A stretch of DNA of 64,000 nt, taken from NCBI GenBank assembly GCA_035998495.1, contig DASYHP010000024.1, forward strand, positions 62,001-126,000, written 5' to 3'. Of the stretch, positions 16,163 through 25,637 are shown piece after piece. This DNA comes from Mesorhizobium_B sp035998495. GTDB taxonomy: Bacteria > Pseudomonadota > Alphaproteobacteria > Rhizobiales > Rhizobiaceae. Positions within the stretch are counted from its first letter, which is position 1. Every line of letters starts with the position of its first letter. Position numbers and translations under genes: made by a program. Under the pieces are notes generated by a model. It saw only the letters and a list, made by a program, of their open reading frames with translations, was not told the DNA's origin and made no database searches.

Positions 16163-17868
16163 TGAGGTTCCTGCGCAAGCCTGCCCAGCCCGACGCGCTC
16201 ACATTCCCCATCGTGGTGCAGGGCGGGCGCAGCGTCTCGGGCGGGCGCGCCAAGAACCGCATCGCCATGGTGACGGTGGCCTTTGTGGCGATCTATGCCA
16301 CCGTGGCGGGCCGGCTCGTGGTCTACGGAATGCAGGATCCGGAGGGAGGGTCCGGACCCGTTTCGCGGGTGACGGCGTCGCGGCCCGACATCGTGGACCG
16401 CAACGGCGAGGTGCTCGCCACCGACATCAAGACGGCCTCGCTGTTCGCCGAGCCGCGCCGCATCGTGGACGTGGACGAAGCCATCGAAAAGCTCAGCCTT
16501 GTCCTACCCGACATCCCCCATGAGCAGACCTATCACAAGCTCAAGAGCAATGCGGGCTTCGTGTGGCTCAGGCGCCAGCTCACGCCCAAGCAGCAGGCCG
16601 ACATCATGGCCCTGGGCATCCCCGGCATCGGCTTCCGCACGGAAAAGCGCCGCTTCTATCCCGGCGGCGAGACGGCCTCCCACATCCTGGGCCTCACCAA
16701 TGTGGACAACAAGGGCATCGCTGGCATCGAGAAATATATCGACGACGCAGGGCTGGCGGACCTCCAGGCATCGGGCCTTGCCATCGCCAAGGACCTGCAG
16801 CCCTTCGAGCTATCCATCGACATCCGTGTCCAGCACATCGTGCGCGACGAGCTGGTGCGCGCCATGGAGCGCTACCACGCGATCGCGGCGGGCGCCGTGA
16901 TCCTGCACGCCAAGACGGGCGAGGTGCTCGCCATGGCGTCCGTACCCGACTTCGACCCCAACAACCCGGTCAACGCGCACGAAAAGGACCGGTTGAACCG
17001 CATGTCGGCGGGCGTGTTCGAGATGGGCTCGACCATCAAGAGCTTCACCACGGCCATGGCGCTCGACTCCGGGCTCGTGACGCTCGACAGCACCTTCGAC
17101 GCTTCGCGGCCCATCACCATCGGCCGGCAGACCATTCGCGACTTCCACGGGAAGGGCCGCGTGCTGACCGTGCCGGAAGTGTTCATCTACTCCTCGAACA
17201 TCGGTTCCGCGCGCGAGGCTGACGTGGTGGGCATCGAAGGCCATCGCGAGTTCCTCAAGCGCATCGGCCTGCTCGACAGGATGCAGACCGAGCTTCCGGA
17301 AGTGGCCACCCCCACCGAGCCCAAGGTGTGGAAGAAGGTCCATTCCATCACGATCTCGTTCGGCCACGGCATGTCCACCACGCCCTTGCAGACGGCGGTG
17401 GGCGCGGCCGCGCTGATGAACGGCGGCATGCTGTTGCCGCCGACATTCCTGCCGCGCACGGTCGATGAGGCGAAGGCCGTCGCCAAGCAGGTTCTGAATC
17501 CGCAAACCACCGAGGACATGCGCTACCTCTACCGGCTCAACGCGGAAAAGGGCTCGGGCAAGAAGGCGGAGGTCGAGGGTTACCGCGTCGGCGGCAAGAC
17601 CGGCACGGCCGAGAAGGTCGTGAACGGCCGCTACTCCACCGACAAGCGCTTCAACGCCTTCCTCGCGGCCTTCCCCATGGATGATCCGCAATACGTCGTG
17701 CTGACCATCCTGGACGAGCCCAAGCCCGAGAAGCCGGGCATGGGCGCGACCTCGGGCTCCAACGCCGCGCCCACGGCCGCCGCCATCATCCGCCGCTCCG
17801 CCCCGCTCCTGGGTGTGTCGCCCCGGTTTGACTTCGACAACGAAGCACAGGTGGTTTCACTTCCCTGA
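16159..17868 (+). CDS. ftsI: Division-specific peptidoglycan transpeptidase (PBP3)
   Basis: The protein has 569 residues: a cytoplasmic tail of about 33 residues, one membrane helix at about 34-55, a PBP dimerisation domain, then the transpeptidase. The active-site motifs are all present: Ser291-x-x-Lys294 (GSTIKSF), SSN at 345-347 and KTGT at 480-483. It cross-links septal peptidoglycan together with FtsW. ATG 16159 overlaps the ftsL stop, and a second in-frame ATG follows immediately. A 49-bp gap separates it from murE and holds a CtrA-type site. Confidence 0.96.
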   Translation: MMRFLRKPAQPDALTFPIVVQGGRSVSGGRAKNRIAMVTVAFVAIYATVAGRLVVYGMQDPEGGSGPVSRVTASRPDIVDRNGEVLATDIKTASLFAEPRRIVDVDEAIEKLSLVLPDIPHEQTYHKLKSNAGFVWLRRQLTPKQQADIMALGIPGIGFRTEKRRFYPGGETASHILGLTNVDNKGIAGIEKYIDDAGLADLQASGLAIAKDLQPFELSIDIRVQHIVRDELVRAMERYHAIAAGAVILHAKTGEVLAMASVPDFDPNNPVNAHEKDRLNRMSAGVFEMGSTIKSFTTAMALDSGLVTLDSTFDASRPITIGRQTIRDFHGKGRVLTVPEVFIYSSNIGSAREADVVGIEGHREFLKRIGLLDRMQTELPEVATPTEPKVWKKVHSITISFGHGMSTTPLQTAVGAAALMNGGMLLPPTFLPRTVDEAKAVAKQVLNPQTTEDMRYLYRLNAEKGSGKKAEVEGYRVGGKTGTAEKVVNGRYSTDKRFNAFLAAFPMDDPQYVVLTILDEPKPEKPGMGATSGSNAAPTAAAIIRRSAPLLGVSPRFDFDNEAQVVSLP

Positions 17869-17877
17869 GTCTTTGGT

Positions 17878-17892
17878 TTAAGGCGCTGTTAA
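17878..17892. promoter_or_regulatory. Predicted CtrA-binding site between ftsI and murE
   Basis: TTAAGGCGCTGTTAA is an exact match to the alphaproteobacterial CtrA consensus TTAA-N7-TTAA, and the second half continues as TTAACC. It begins 10 bp after the ftsI stop and ends 25 bp before the murE ATG, the widest gap in this part of the cluster. It would place murE and downstream genes under cell-cycle control, or restrict an internal promoter. Binding is predicted, not shown. Confidence 0.6.
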
Positions 17893-17917
17893 CCATAGGC
17901 CATTTGAGTGAGACCCG

Positions 17918-19372
17918 ATGACGCCCGTGCGCCTTGCCGACCTCCTGCCGGATTTGGACCCGCGCGCCGCCCAGGTGGCGGCGCATGGGGTTTCCGCTGA
18001 TTCGCGCGAGATCCGCCCTGGCGGCGTGTTCGTCGGCGTGGCCGGGACGAGAGCCGACGGCGCGGCGTTTGCGGCCGACGCCGCCCGGCGTGGCGCCGCG
18101 GCCGTGGTCGTCGGCCCCGACGCCGCGCTGCCGGAGATTGATGTCCCCGTGATCCGCGTGGCCGAACCGCGCGCCTTTCTGTCGCAGCTCGCGGCTCGGC
18201 TCTACCCCGAGCAGCCCGAGAATGTGGTCGCAGTCACCGGCACCAGCGGCAAGACATCCGTCGCCGCCTTCGTCAGGCAGATCTGGGACGCGCAAGGTTT
18301 TTCAGCCGCCAGCATCGGCACAACAGGCGTGGTAGCACCGGACCGAGCCGAATACGGTGCGCTGACCACGCCGGACCCTGTTGCGCTCCACAAGCTCCTG
18401 AGCGAACTCGCCCAGTCCGGCGTGACGCATGCCTCCATGGAGGCGTCGAGCCATGGGCTCGACCAGCACCGGCTCGACGGCGTGCGGCTGAAGGCCGGAG
18501 CCTTCACCAATCTCGGCCGCGACCACATGGACTATCACCCCACGGTCGAACACTACATGCGCTCGAAGATGCGGCTCTTCGAGGCGCTCCTTCCCAAGGG
18601 AGCGCCGGCCGTGATCTATGCCGACGACATCTGGTCGGATCAGGCGGTCGAGGCCGCGCGCGACGCCGGCCTCGACGTGCTCACCGTAGGCCGCAGGGGC
18701 GATTTCCTGGCGCTCAAGCGGGTGGAGCACGAGCGTCACCGTCAGCGCGCCGAGATTCTGGCCGATGGTGTGCTGCATGAGATCGTGCTGCCATTGGCCG
18801 GCGATTTCCAGATCGCCAACGCTCTGGTCGCCGCGGGGCTCGCCGCCGGAACGGGCGTGCCGGTGGACCGTGCGCTCAAGGCGCTCGAGAAGCTTCAGGG
18901 CGCGCCCGGCCGGCTCGACCTCGTGGGCCACGCGCCCAGCGGCGCGCCAGTTTATGTCGATTACGCCCACAAGCCTGACGCGCTCGAAAACGTGCTGCGC
19001 GCCGTCCGGCCCTTCACGACCGGCCGCGTGGTGCTGGTGTTCGGCTGCGGCGGCGACCGCGACAAGGGCAAGCGCCCGCTCATGGGCGCTATCGCCGAGC
19101 GGCTGGCCGATGTGGCGGTGGTGACGGACGACAACCCGCGCTCGGAAGACCCGGCGACCATCCGCGCGGCGATCCTGGAAGGCGCGCGGGGCGCGATCGA
19201 GATCGGCGATCGGCGGGAAGCCATCCGGCGCGCGGTCGCCATGCTCAGGGCGGGCGACACGCTGGTGATCGCCGGCAAGGGCCACGAGGACGGCCAGACG
19301 GTCGGCGACAAGACCACTCCCTTCTCCGACCATGCCGAGGTCCGCGCCGCCATCGAGGGGCGGGCCGCGTGA
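17918..19372 (+). CDS. murE: UDP-MurNAc-L-Ala-D-Glu:meso-diaminopimelate ligase
   Basis: The protein has 484 residues and is the third Mur ligase, adding meso-DAP to the UDP-muramyl dipeptide in the cytoplasm. The ATP loop is VTGTSGKTS near 106-114. DNPR at 405-408 is the signature that distinguishes the DAP-adding from the Lys-adding enzyme. VDYAHKPDALENVL is also characteristic. It starts with ATG at 17918. Its stop overlaps the GTG start of murF. Confidence 0.97.
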   Translation: MTPVRLADLLPDLDPRAAQVAAHGVSADSREIRPGGVFVGVAGTRADGAAFAADAARRGAAAVVVGPDAALPEIDVPVIRVAEPRAFLSQLAARLYPEQPENVVAVTGTSGKTSVAAFVRQIWDAQGFSAASIGTTGVVAPDRAEYGALTTPDPVALHKLLSELAQSGVTHASMEASSHGLDQHRLDGVRLKAGAFTNLGRDHMDYHPTVEHYMRSKMRLFEALLPKGAPAVIYADDIWSDQAVEAARDAGLDVLTVGRRGDFLALKRVEHERHRQRAEILADGVLHEIVLPLAGDFQIANALVAAGLAAGTGVPVDRALKALEKLQGAPGRLDLVGHAPSGAPVYVDYAHKPDALENVLRAVRPFTTGRVVLVFGCGGDRDKGKRPLMGAIAERLADVAVVTDDNPRSEDPATIRAAILEGARGAIEIGDRREAIRRAVAMLRAGDTLVIAGKGHEDGQTVGDKTTPFSDHAEVRAAIEGRAA

Positions 19373-20832
19373 CGGAGACCGAGGATCAGATGATCGAGGC
19401 GGGGCCGGCGGGCGCGCCGCTTTGGACGGGAGAGGCTCTGGTCCAAGCCATGGGCGGCCGGCCGGTCGGCGCGCTCCCCGCGGCCGTTTCCGGCATCTCC
19501 ATCGACACACGCACGCTTCAGCCGGGCGATGTCTTTTTCGCCATCACGGGCGACCGCACCGATGGCCACCGTTTCGTGACCGCGGCGGCGGCGGCGGGCG
19601 CGAGCCTGCTGGTGGTGGCCGAAGGCAAGCTCGCTGCCATGGGTCGCGTCACCGTGCCCATGATCGTGGTGCCGGACGTGCTGAAGGCGCTGGCGGCGGC
19701 CGGCGTGGCCGCCCGGGCCCGCACCAAGGCGAAAGTCGTCGCGGTGACGGGGTCGGCGGGCAAGACCACGACGAAGGAGGCGCTGCGGCGCGCGCTCGGC
19801 GCGTCCGGTACGGTGCACGCGGCCGACAAGAGCTTCAACAATCACTGGGGCGTGCCGCTGACGCTCGCGCGCCTGCCCGAGGACGCGGATTTCGCCGTGT
19901 TCGAGATCGGCATGAACCACGCGAACGAAATCCGCCCGCTCACCGGCCTCGTGCGGCCCCATGTGGCGATCGTTACGCTGATCGCCGCCGCCCATCTCGG
20001 CCACTTCTCCAGCCTGGACGAGATCGCCGACGCCAAGGCGGAAATCTTCGAGGGGCTCGACCGCGGGGGCGCCGCGCTCGTCAACCGCGACGACGTCCGA
20101 TGGGAGCGGCTCGCCCAAGCGGTTCGCGCCGCCGGTGTCGAGCGGGTGCTGGGCTTCGGCGAGCACGAGGCAGCCGACTACCGTCTGGTGAGCTGCGCGC
20201 TGGAGGCCGACCATTCCACCGCGCGGGTGGATGTTGCAGGCGAGGAGCTGACGCTCAGGATCGGCGCGCCGGGCCGCCACATCGTGCAGAACGCCCTGGC
20301 CGTGCTCGGCGCAGCCCACCTGGTGGGCGCCGATGTGACGCGCGCGGCCGAGGCGCTCGCAAGCTTCGGCGCCGAGAAGGGCCGGGGCGCGCGCCATGTC
20401 CTCAGGCATAGTGGCGCGCCGGTCACGCTGATCGACGAGAGCTACAATGCCAATCCGGCCTCGGTTCGCGCGGCGCTCGCGCTGCTCGCCGCGACGCCGG
20501 TGGGGCAGGGCGGCCGCAGGATCGCGGTTCTCGGCGACATGCTGGAGCTCGGCAGCCATTCCGCCGCCCTGCATGGCGAGCTCGCCGAACCCGTGGCGGT
20601 CGCCGACCTGGCGCTTCTGGTCGGCCCGGAGATGCGGGCGCTGGCCGACGCGCTGCCCGGCGGCTTTCCCGTCAAGCACCGCATGACGGTTGACGAAATG
20701 GAGCCGGTGCTCTTGGAGACGGTCGGGCCGGGCGACGCCGTGATGGTGAAGTCGTCGAACGGGATCGGCTCGTCCCGCCTCGTGGAGTCGCTCGTCCGCC
20801 GCTTCGGGACGTCCGCGACGCAGGAAGCTTGA
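19369..20832 (+). CDS. murF: UDP-MurNAc-tripeptide:D-Ala-D-Ala ligase
   Basis: The protein has 487 residues. The ATP loop is VTGSAGKTTTKE at about 127-138. Other family segments are FNNHWGVPLTLA, EIGMNHANEI and DESYNANPASV. It adds D-Ala-D-Ala to complete the pentapeptide. The most upstream start is GTG at 19369, overlapping the murE stop as GTGA. An ATG seven codons later (19390) is the alternative. The GTGA overlap pattern recurs in this cluster, which favours 19369. Confidence 0.96.
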   Translation: MTETEDQMIEAGPAGAPLWTGEALVQAMGGRPVGALPAAVSGISIDTRTLQPGDVFFAITGDRTDGHRFVTAAAAAGASLLVVAEGKLAAMGRVTVPMIVVPDVLKALAAAGVAARARTKAKVVAVTGSAGKTTTKEALRRALGASGTVHAADKSFNNHWGVPLTLARLPEDADFAVFEIGMNHANEIRPLTGLVRPHVAIVTLIAAAHLGHFSSLDEIADAKAEIFEGLDRGGAALVNRDDVRWERLAQAVRAAGVERVLGFGEHEAADYRLVSCALEADHSTARVDVAGEELTLRIGAPGRHIVQNALAVLGAAHLVGADVTRAAEALASFGAEKGRGARHVLRHSGAPVTLIDESYNANPASVRAALALLAATPVGQGGRRIAVLGDMLELGSHSAALHGELAEPVAVADLALLVGPEMRALADALPGGFPVKHRMTVDEMEPVLLETVGPGDAVMVKSSNGIGSSRLVESLVRRFGTSATQEA

Positions 20833-20844
20833 GGAACCCCAACC

Positions 20845-21927
20845 GTGCTCACGCTTCTCGTCGCGTTTTCCGACCAGGTTTCGGTCTTCAACATCTTTCG
20901 CTACATCACCTTCCGCACGGGTGGGGCGCTGATCACCTCGGCGCTGATCGTCTTCATCTTCGGACCCCTCATCATCGACTCGCTTCGGCTGCGCCAGGGC
21001 AAGGGCCAGCCCATCCGCGCCGACGGCCCGCAGACCCATTTCAAGAAAGCCGGCACGCCGACCATGGGCGGGCTGATGATCCTCTCGGGCATCGTCGGCT
21101 CGTCGCTGCTTTGGTGCAACATCGCCAGCATCTATGTCTGGGTCGTGCTGCTCGTGACATTGGGCTTCGGCGCGATCGGCCTTTATGACGACTATCTCAA
21201 GGTCACCAAGCAGTCGCATCTCGGCCTGTCGGGCAAGGCGCGGCTTGGCATCGAGTTCGTGATCGCCGCCATCGCCGCCTATTTCATCATGCAGGCGGGG
21301 CAGTCGCCGTTCTCGTCGTCGCTTACCTTTCCCTTCGTCAAGGGCTTGCTCATCAACCTGAGCTGGTTCTTCATCCCCTTCGCCTGCGTGGTGATCGTGG
21401 GCGCGGGCAACGCCGTGAACCTGACCGATGGGCTGGACGGACTCGCCATCGTGCCCATCATGATCGCCGCCGCCTCGTTCGGCGTGATCGCCTATCTCTC
21501 GGGCAACGCCGTGTTCGCCGACTACCTCCAGATCCATTTCGTGCCGGGCACTGGGGAGCTCGCCGTGGTGCTGGGCGCTGTGATCGGCGCGGGGCTGGGC
21601 TTTCTCTGGTTCAACGCGCCGCCGGCCGCGATCTTCATGGGCGACACGGGCAGCCTCGCCTTGGGAGGGCTGATCGGCACGATCGCGGTGGCCACCAAGC
21701 ACGAGATCGTTCTCGCCATCATCGGCGGGCTGTTCGTGATGGAGGCGCTCTCCGTCATCATCCAGGTCGGTTTCTTCAAGATGACGGGCAAGCGCGTCTT
21801 CCTGATGGCGCCGATCCACCACCATTTCGAGAAGCTGGGCTGGACCGAAAGCCAGGTGGTGATCCGCTTCTGGATCATCAGCGTGATCCTCGCGCTGATC
21901 GGCCTCTCCACTCTGAAGCTGCGTTGA
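20845..21927 (+). CDS. mraY: Phospho-MurNAc-pentapeptide translocase
   Basis: The protein has 360 residues and about ten membrane helices. It transfers phospho-MurNAc-pentapeptide to undecaprenyl phosphate to make lipid I. Signature segments are QPIRADGPQTHFKKAGTPTMGG, the Asp pair in LYDDYLKV, NLTDGLDGL, FMGDTGSLALGG and APIHHHFEKLGW. The start is GTG 20845, with GAGGAAC upstream. A 12-bp gap follows murF. Confidence 0.96.
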   Translation: MLTLLVAFSDQVSVFNIFRYITFRTGGALITSALIVFIFGPLIIDSLRLRQGKGQPIRADGPQTHFKKAGTPTMGGLMILSGIVGSSLLWCNIASIYVWVVLLVTLGFGAIGLYDDYLKVTKQSHLGLSGKARLGIEFVIAAIAAYFIMQAGQSPFSSSLTFPFVKGLLINLSWFFIPFACVVIVGAGNAVNLTDGLDGLAIVPIMIAAASFGVIAYLSGNAVFADYLQIHFVPGTGELAVVLGAVIGAGLGFLWFNAPPAAIFMGDTGSLALGGLIGTIAVATKHEIVLAIIGGLFVMEALSVIIQVGFFKMTGKRVFLMAPIHHHFEKLGWTESQVVIRFWIISVILALIGLSTLKLR

Positions 21928-21934
21928 GACGGCC

Positions 21935-23347
21935 GTGATCTCCGCCGCCACCTTCTCCGGCAAGCGCGTCGCGCTGTTCGGGCTCGGCGGTTCGGGCCTC
22001 GCGACCGCGCGGGCGCTGGTGGCCGGCGGCGCGGAGGTGCTGGCCGCCGACGACAACCCCGCCAGTATGGAGAAGGCGGCCGAGGCCGGCGTGCCGGTGG
22101 GCGACCTGCGCGCGGCCGACTGGAGCGTGTTCGCCTCCTTCGTGCTCTCGCCCGGCGTGCCGCTCACCCATCCCAAGCCGCATTGGAGCGTCGAGCTCGC
22201 GCGCGGATCGCAAGTCGAGGTCATCGGCGACGTCGAGATCTTCTGCCGCGAGCGCGCGGCATCCGCGCCTGCCTCGCCCTTCGTCGCGATCACCGGCACG
22301 AACGGTAAATCCACCACGACCGCGCTGACCGCCCACATCATCGCGCAGGCCGACCGCAACGCGCAGATGGGTGGCAATATCGGCCGCGCGGTCCTCACAT
22401 TGGACCCGCCGGCCGACGACGCCTTCCATGTCGTGGAATGCTCGTCCTACCAGATCGATCTGGCCCCCTCGATCAACCCCTCGGCCGGCGTGCTTCTCAA
22501 CCTGACCCCTGACCATCTCGACCGCCATGGCACCATGCAGCGCTACGCCTCGGTCAAGGAGCGGCTGGTCGCAGGTAGCAGTGCCGCCATCATCGGCGTG
22601 GACGACGCCTACTGCGCAGGCATCGCCGACAAATTGGAGCGCGCGGGAAAACGCGTCATCCGCATCTCCAAGCGCCTGCCTTTGCCCGACGGGTTCTTCG
22701 CCGACGGCACGAACCTCATGCAGGCCGTGGGCGGCAAATATGAGCGCATCGGCTTCCTCGAAGGGATCGGCTCATTGCGCGGCCAGCACAACGCGCAGAA
22801 CGCGCTCGCGGCCCTCGCCGCCTGCGTGGAGGTCGGGCTGGAGCTCGGCGAAATCCAGCGCGGGCTCGACAGCTTCGCCGGTCTCGCCCACCGCATGGAG
22901 CAGGTCGGCAGAAAAGGCCGCGTGCTCTTCGTGAACGACTCCAAGGCGACCAACGCGGACGCCGCCGCCCCCGCTCTGTCGAGCTTCTCGCGCATCTACT
23001 GGATCGTGGGCGGCCTGCCCAAGGAAGGCGGCATCGAGCCCCTGCGCGGCCATTTCGGGCGCATCGCCAAGGCCTACCTGATCGGCGAGGCCGCGCCCGC
23101 CTTCGCTGCGACCCTGGGGGAAGCGGTCTCCTATGAGATCGCAGGCACGCTGGATTCGGCCGTCGAGCGCGCGGCGCGCGACGCGGGCCTTGACGACGCG
23201 GCCGAGCCCGTCGTCCTCTTGTCGCCGGCCTGCGCGAGCTTCGACCAGTTCAAGAATTTCGAGGTGCGGGGCGAGGCGTTCCGCGCCGCCGTCGGCGCGC
23301 TGGAGGGGATCCAGCCGCTTGCCGCAGCCAATAGGGGAGGCCGCTGA
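21935..23347 (+). CDS. murD: UDP-MurNAc-L-alanine:D-glutamate ligase
   Basis: The protein has 470 residues. An N-terminal nucleotide-binding fold (VALFGLGGSGLATARAL) precedes the ATP loop AITGTNGKSTTT near 118-129, then SYQIDLAP, LNLTPDHLDRHG and VNDSKATNADA. It adds D-Glu to UDP-MurNAc-Ala. The start is GTG 21935, seven bases after the mraY stop. Its TGA shares a base with the ftsW ATG. Confidence 0.96.
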   Translation: MISAATFSGKRVALFGLGGSGLATARALVAGGAEVLAADDNPASMEKAAEAGVPVGDLRAADWSVFASFVLSPGVPLTHPKPHWSVELARGSQVEVIGDVEIFCRERAASAPASPFVAITGTNGKSTTTALTAHIIAQADRNAQMGGNIGRAVLTLDPPADDAFHVVECSSYQIDLAPSINPSAGVLLNLTPDHLDRHGTMQRYASVKERLVAGSSAAIIGVDDAYCAGIADKLERAGKRVIRISKRLPLPDGFFADGTNLMQAVGGKYERIGFLEGIGSLRGQHNAQNALAALAACVEVGLELGEIQRGLDSFAGLAHRMEQVGRKGRVLFVNDSKATNADAAAPALSSFSRIYWIVGGLPKEGGIEPLRGHFGRIAKAYLIGEAAPAFAATLGEAVSYEIAGTLDSAVERAARDAGLDDAAEPVVLLSPACASFDQFKNFEVRGEAFRAAVGALEGIQPLAAANRGGR

Positions 23348-24501
23348 TGCTGAGCCGTCTTGACCGCAGTCCCGCCGCCGCCTGGTGGTGGACCGTCGAC
23401 CGCTGGTTCCTGGGCGCGTTCCTCTGCCTGATGGGGCTGGGCGTGATCCTGTCGTTTGCGGCGAGCCCCGCCGTCGCCGAGCGCATCGGTCTTGAGCCCT
23501 ACCATTTCGTGACGCGGCAGATCGTCTTCATGCTGCCCGCGCTTCTCGTGATGATCGGCGTCTCCTTCCTGAGCCCGCGCGCGGTGCGCCGCTTGGCGCT
23601 CGTCGCCTTCGCGGGCTCGGTCGTGCTGATGATCCTCGCGCTTTACATCGGCGTCGAGATCAAGGGCTCGCGGCGCTGGATCTCGCTCGCCGGTGTCTCG
23701 CTGCAGCCGTCCGAGTTCCTGAAGCCCGCCTTCGTGGTGCTCTGCGCCTGGCTCTTCGCCGAGCACAAGCGCCAGCCCGAGATCCCCGGCAACCTTTTCG
23801 CCATGCTGCTTTTGGGCCTCATCGTGGCGCTCCTGATCGCCCAGCCCGATCTCGGCCAGACCATCCTCGTGGTGGCCACCTGGGGCGCGATGTTCTTCAT
23901 GGCCGGCATGGCCTGGCTATGGATCGTCCTGCTCGGCGCTGCCGGCGTGGCCGGCGCGTTGGCCGCCTATTCCTTCTTCCCCCATGTCGCCGGCCGCATC
24001 GACCGCTTCCTGACCGGCGAGGGCGACACGTTCCAGGTGGACATGGGCCGCGAGGCCATCATCCGCGGCGGCTGGTGGGGGCAGGGGCCGGGCGAGGGCA
24101 CCGTCAAGCGCATCCTGCCCGACAGCCACACCGACTTCGTCTTCTCCGTCGCGGCCGAGGAGTTCGGCATCGTGGTGTGCCTCATCATCGTCGGCCTGTT
24201 CGCCTTCGTGGTGCTGCGCGGGCTGAAGATCTCGGCGCGCGAGCAGGACGATTTCAGCCGCTTCGCGGTGGCCGGCCTCGTGATGCAGCTCGGCCTTCAG
24301 TCGCTCATCAACATGTGCGTGAATCTCCAGCTCATGCCGGCCAAGGGCATGACGCTGCCCTTCATCTCCTATGGCGGTTCCTCGCTCCTCGCCATCGCGC
24401 TCGCCGCCGGTATGATCCTGGCGCTGACCCGCACCCGCCCCGAGCGCCTGCGCCGTCCCAAGCCCAGCCTCGCCTTCCGCGACGCCGTTCCGGCCGGGTA
24501 G
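23347..24501 (+). CDS. ftsW: Septal peptidoglycan polymerase FtsW (SEDS family)
   Basis: The protein has 384 residues and about ten membrane helices. SEDS signatures are RRWISLAGVSLQPSEFLKP, LLIAQPDLGQTIL, the extracytoplasmic catalytic loop before DFVFSVAAEEFG, and the C-terminal GMTLPFISYGGSSLLA. With FtsI it forms the septal glycosyltransferase/transpeptidase pair. It overlaps murD by one base and is followed eight bases later by murG, the canonical order. Confidence 0.96.
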   Translation: MLSRLDRSPAAAWWWTVDRWFLGAFLCLMGLGVILSFAASPAVAERIGLEPYHFVTRQIVFMLPALLVMIGVSFLSPRAVRRLALVAFAGSVVLMILALYIGVEIKGSRRWISLAGVSLQPSEFLKPAFVVLCAWLFAEHKRQPEIPGNLFAMLLLGLIVALLIAQPDLGQTILVVATWGAMFFMAGMAWLWIVLLGAAGVAGALAAYSFFPHVAGRIDRFLTGEGDTFQVDMGREAIIRGGWWGQGPGEGTVKRILPDSHTDFVFSVAAEEFGIVVCLIIVGLFAFVVLRGLKISAREQDDFSRFAVAGLVMQLGLQSLINMCVNLQLMPAKGMTLPFISYGGSSLLAIALAAGMILALTRTRPERLRRPKPSLAFRDAVPAG

Positions 24502-24509
24502 GCTCGCAT

Positions 24510-25637
24510 ATGGCGGAAAAGGCGATCCTGCTTTCGGCCGGGGGCACGGGCGGGCACCTGTTCCCCGCCGAGGCGCTCGCGCATGAGCTCCAGGCGCGGG
24601 GATGGGCGATCCATCTCGCCACCGACAGCCGCGCGGGCCGCTTCGCCGGCCGCTTCCCCGCCGCGGCCATCCACGCCATCCCGTCCGCCACGGTCGGCGG
24701 GCGTAATCCCGTCAAGCTCCTGCGCGCCATGCTGACGATCTGGCGCGGCGTGCGGCTCGCGCGCGCCCTGATCGCCCGCATCAAGCCGGCCGCCGTGGTG
24801 GGCTTCGGCGGCTATCCCACGCTGCCGCCGGTTTGGGCGGCGACGCGGGCGGGCGCGCCGACGCTGATCCACGAGCAGAACGCCGTGATGGGCCGCGCCA
24901 ACCGCGCGCTCGCGCGACGCGTGACGGCCATCGCCGGCGGTTTCCTGTCCGAAGATGGGGGAGCGTTCGCCGAGAAGACGGTGCAGACCGGCAACCCCGT
25001 GCGGCCGGCCGTGATTGCGGCAAGCGAGACGCCCTATGCGCCCTCCGGCGCGAACGAGCCCTTCCGCCTGCTCGTCTTCGGCGGCAGCCAGGGCGCGCAA
25101 TTCTTCTCCGATGCCGTTCCCGCCGCGATCGCCCTCCTGCCCGACCACCTCCGCAAGCGCCTCCATATCGTTCAGCAGGCCCGCTCCGAAGACGAGGTTT
25201 CCGTGCGCGACGCCTATGCCGATCTCGGCGTCCCGGCCGACGTCTCGCCCTTCTTCTCCGACCTCTCCCGGCGCATGGCCGAGGCGCATCTCGTGATTTC
25301 GCGCTCCGGCGCCTCCACCGTGTCGGAAGTGGCGGCCATCGGCCGGCCGGCGCTGCTCGTGCCCTACCCGTTTGCCCTCGACCACGACCAGGCCGCCAAC
25401 GCCGCCGCGTTGCAGCGCGCCGGCGGCGCGGAGGTGCGGGCGCAGTCCACGCTTGATTCGGACGCCCTCGCTGGCCTGCTGAGCCACTGGATGGAAAATC
25501 CCGACGAGCTTTCCCAAATGGCGGCGAACGCGCGTGTGCAAGGCAAGCCGGACGCCGCGCGGTTGCTTGCCGATCTCGTGGAGGCTATTGCGGCGGGCCG
25601 CAGCGTGGCGGATTTCAAGGAAGGCAGGCGCTCATGA
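24510..25637 (+). CDS. murG: Lipid II synthase, UDP-GlcNAc transferase
   Basis: The protein has 375 residues, a GT-B glycosyltransferase at the inner face of the membrane that adds GlcNAc to lipid I. Motifs are GGTGGHLFPAEALA at the N-terminus, VVGFGGYPTLPP, HEQNAVMGRANR, the linker FGGSQGAQ, ISRSGASTVSE and PFALDHDQAANA for UDP-GlcNAc and acceptor binding. ATG 24510 lacks a strong ribosome site, so it may depend on coupling to ftsW. It ends in an ATGA overlap with murC. Confidence 0.96.
   Translation: MAEKAILLSAGGTGGHLFPAEALAHELQARGWAIHLATDSRAGRFAGRFPAAAIHAIPSATVGGRNPVKLLRAMLTIWRGVRLARALIARIKPAAVVGFGGYPTLPPVWAATRAGAPTLIHEQNAVMGRANRALARRVTAIAGGFLSEDGGAFAEKTVQTGNPVRPAVIAASETPYAPSGANEPFRLLVFGGSQGAQFFSDAVPAAIALLPDHLRKRLHIVQQARSEDEVSVRDAYADLGVPADVSPFFSDLSRRMAEAHLVISRSGASTVSEVAAIGRPALLVPYPFALDHDQAANAAALQRAGGAEVRAQSTLDSDALAGLLSHWMENPDELSQMAANARVQGKPDAARLLADLVEAIAAGRSVADFKEGRRS

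Noticed and set aside
18961..22398. A 1145-codon open frame on the minus strand across murE, murF, mraY and murD
   Set aside because: It is a long antisense frame produced by GC-rich codon bias. The plus-strand genes have full family motifs, and the minus translation is an Arg/His/Asp/Glu-rich composition without domains.
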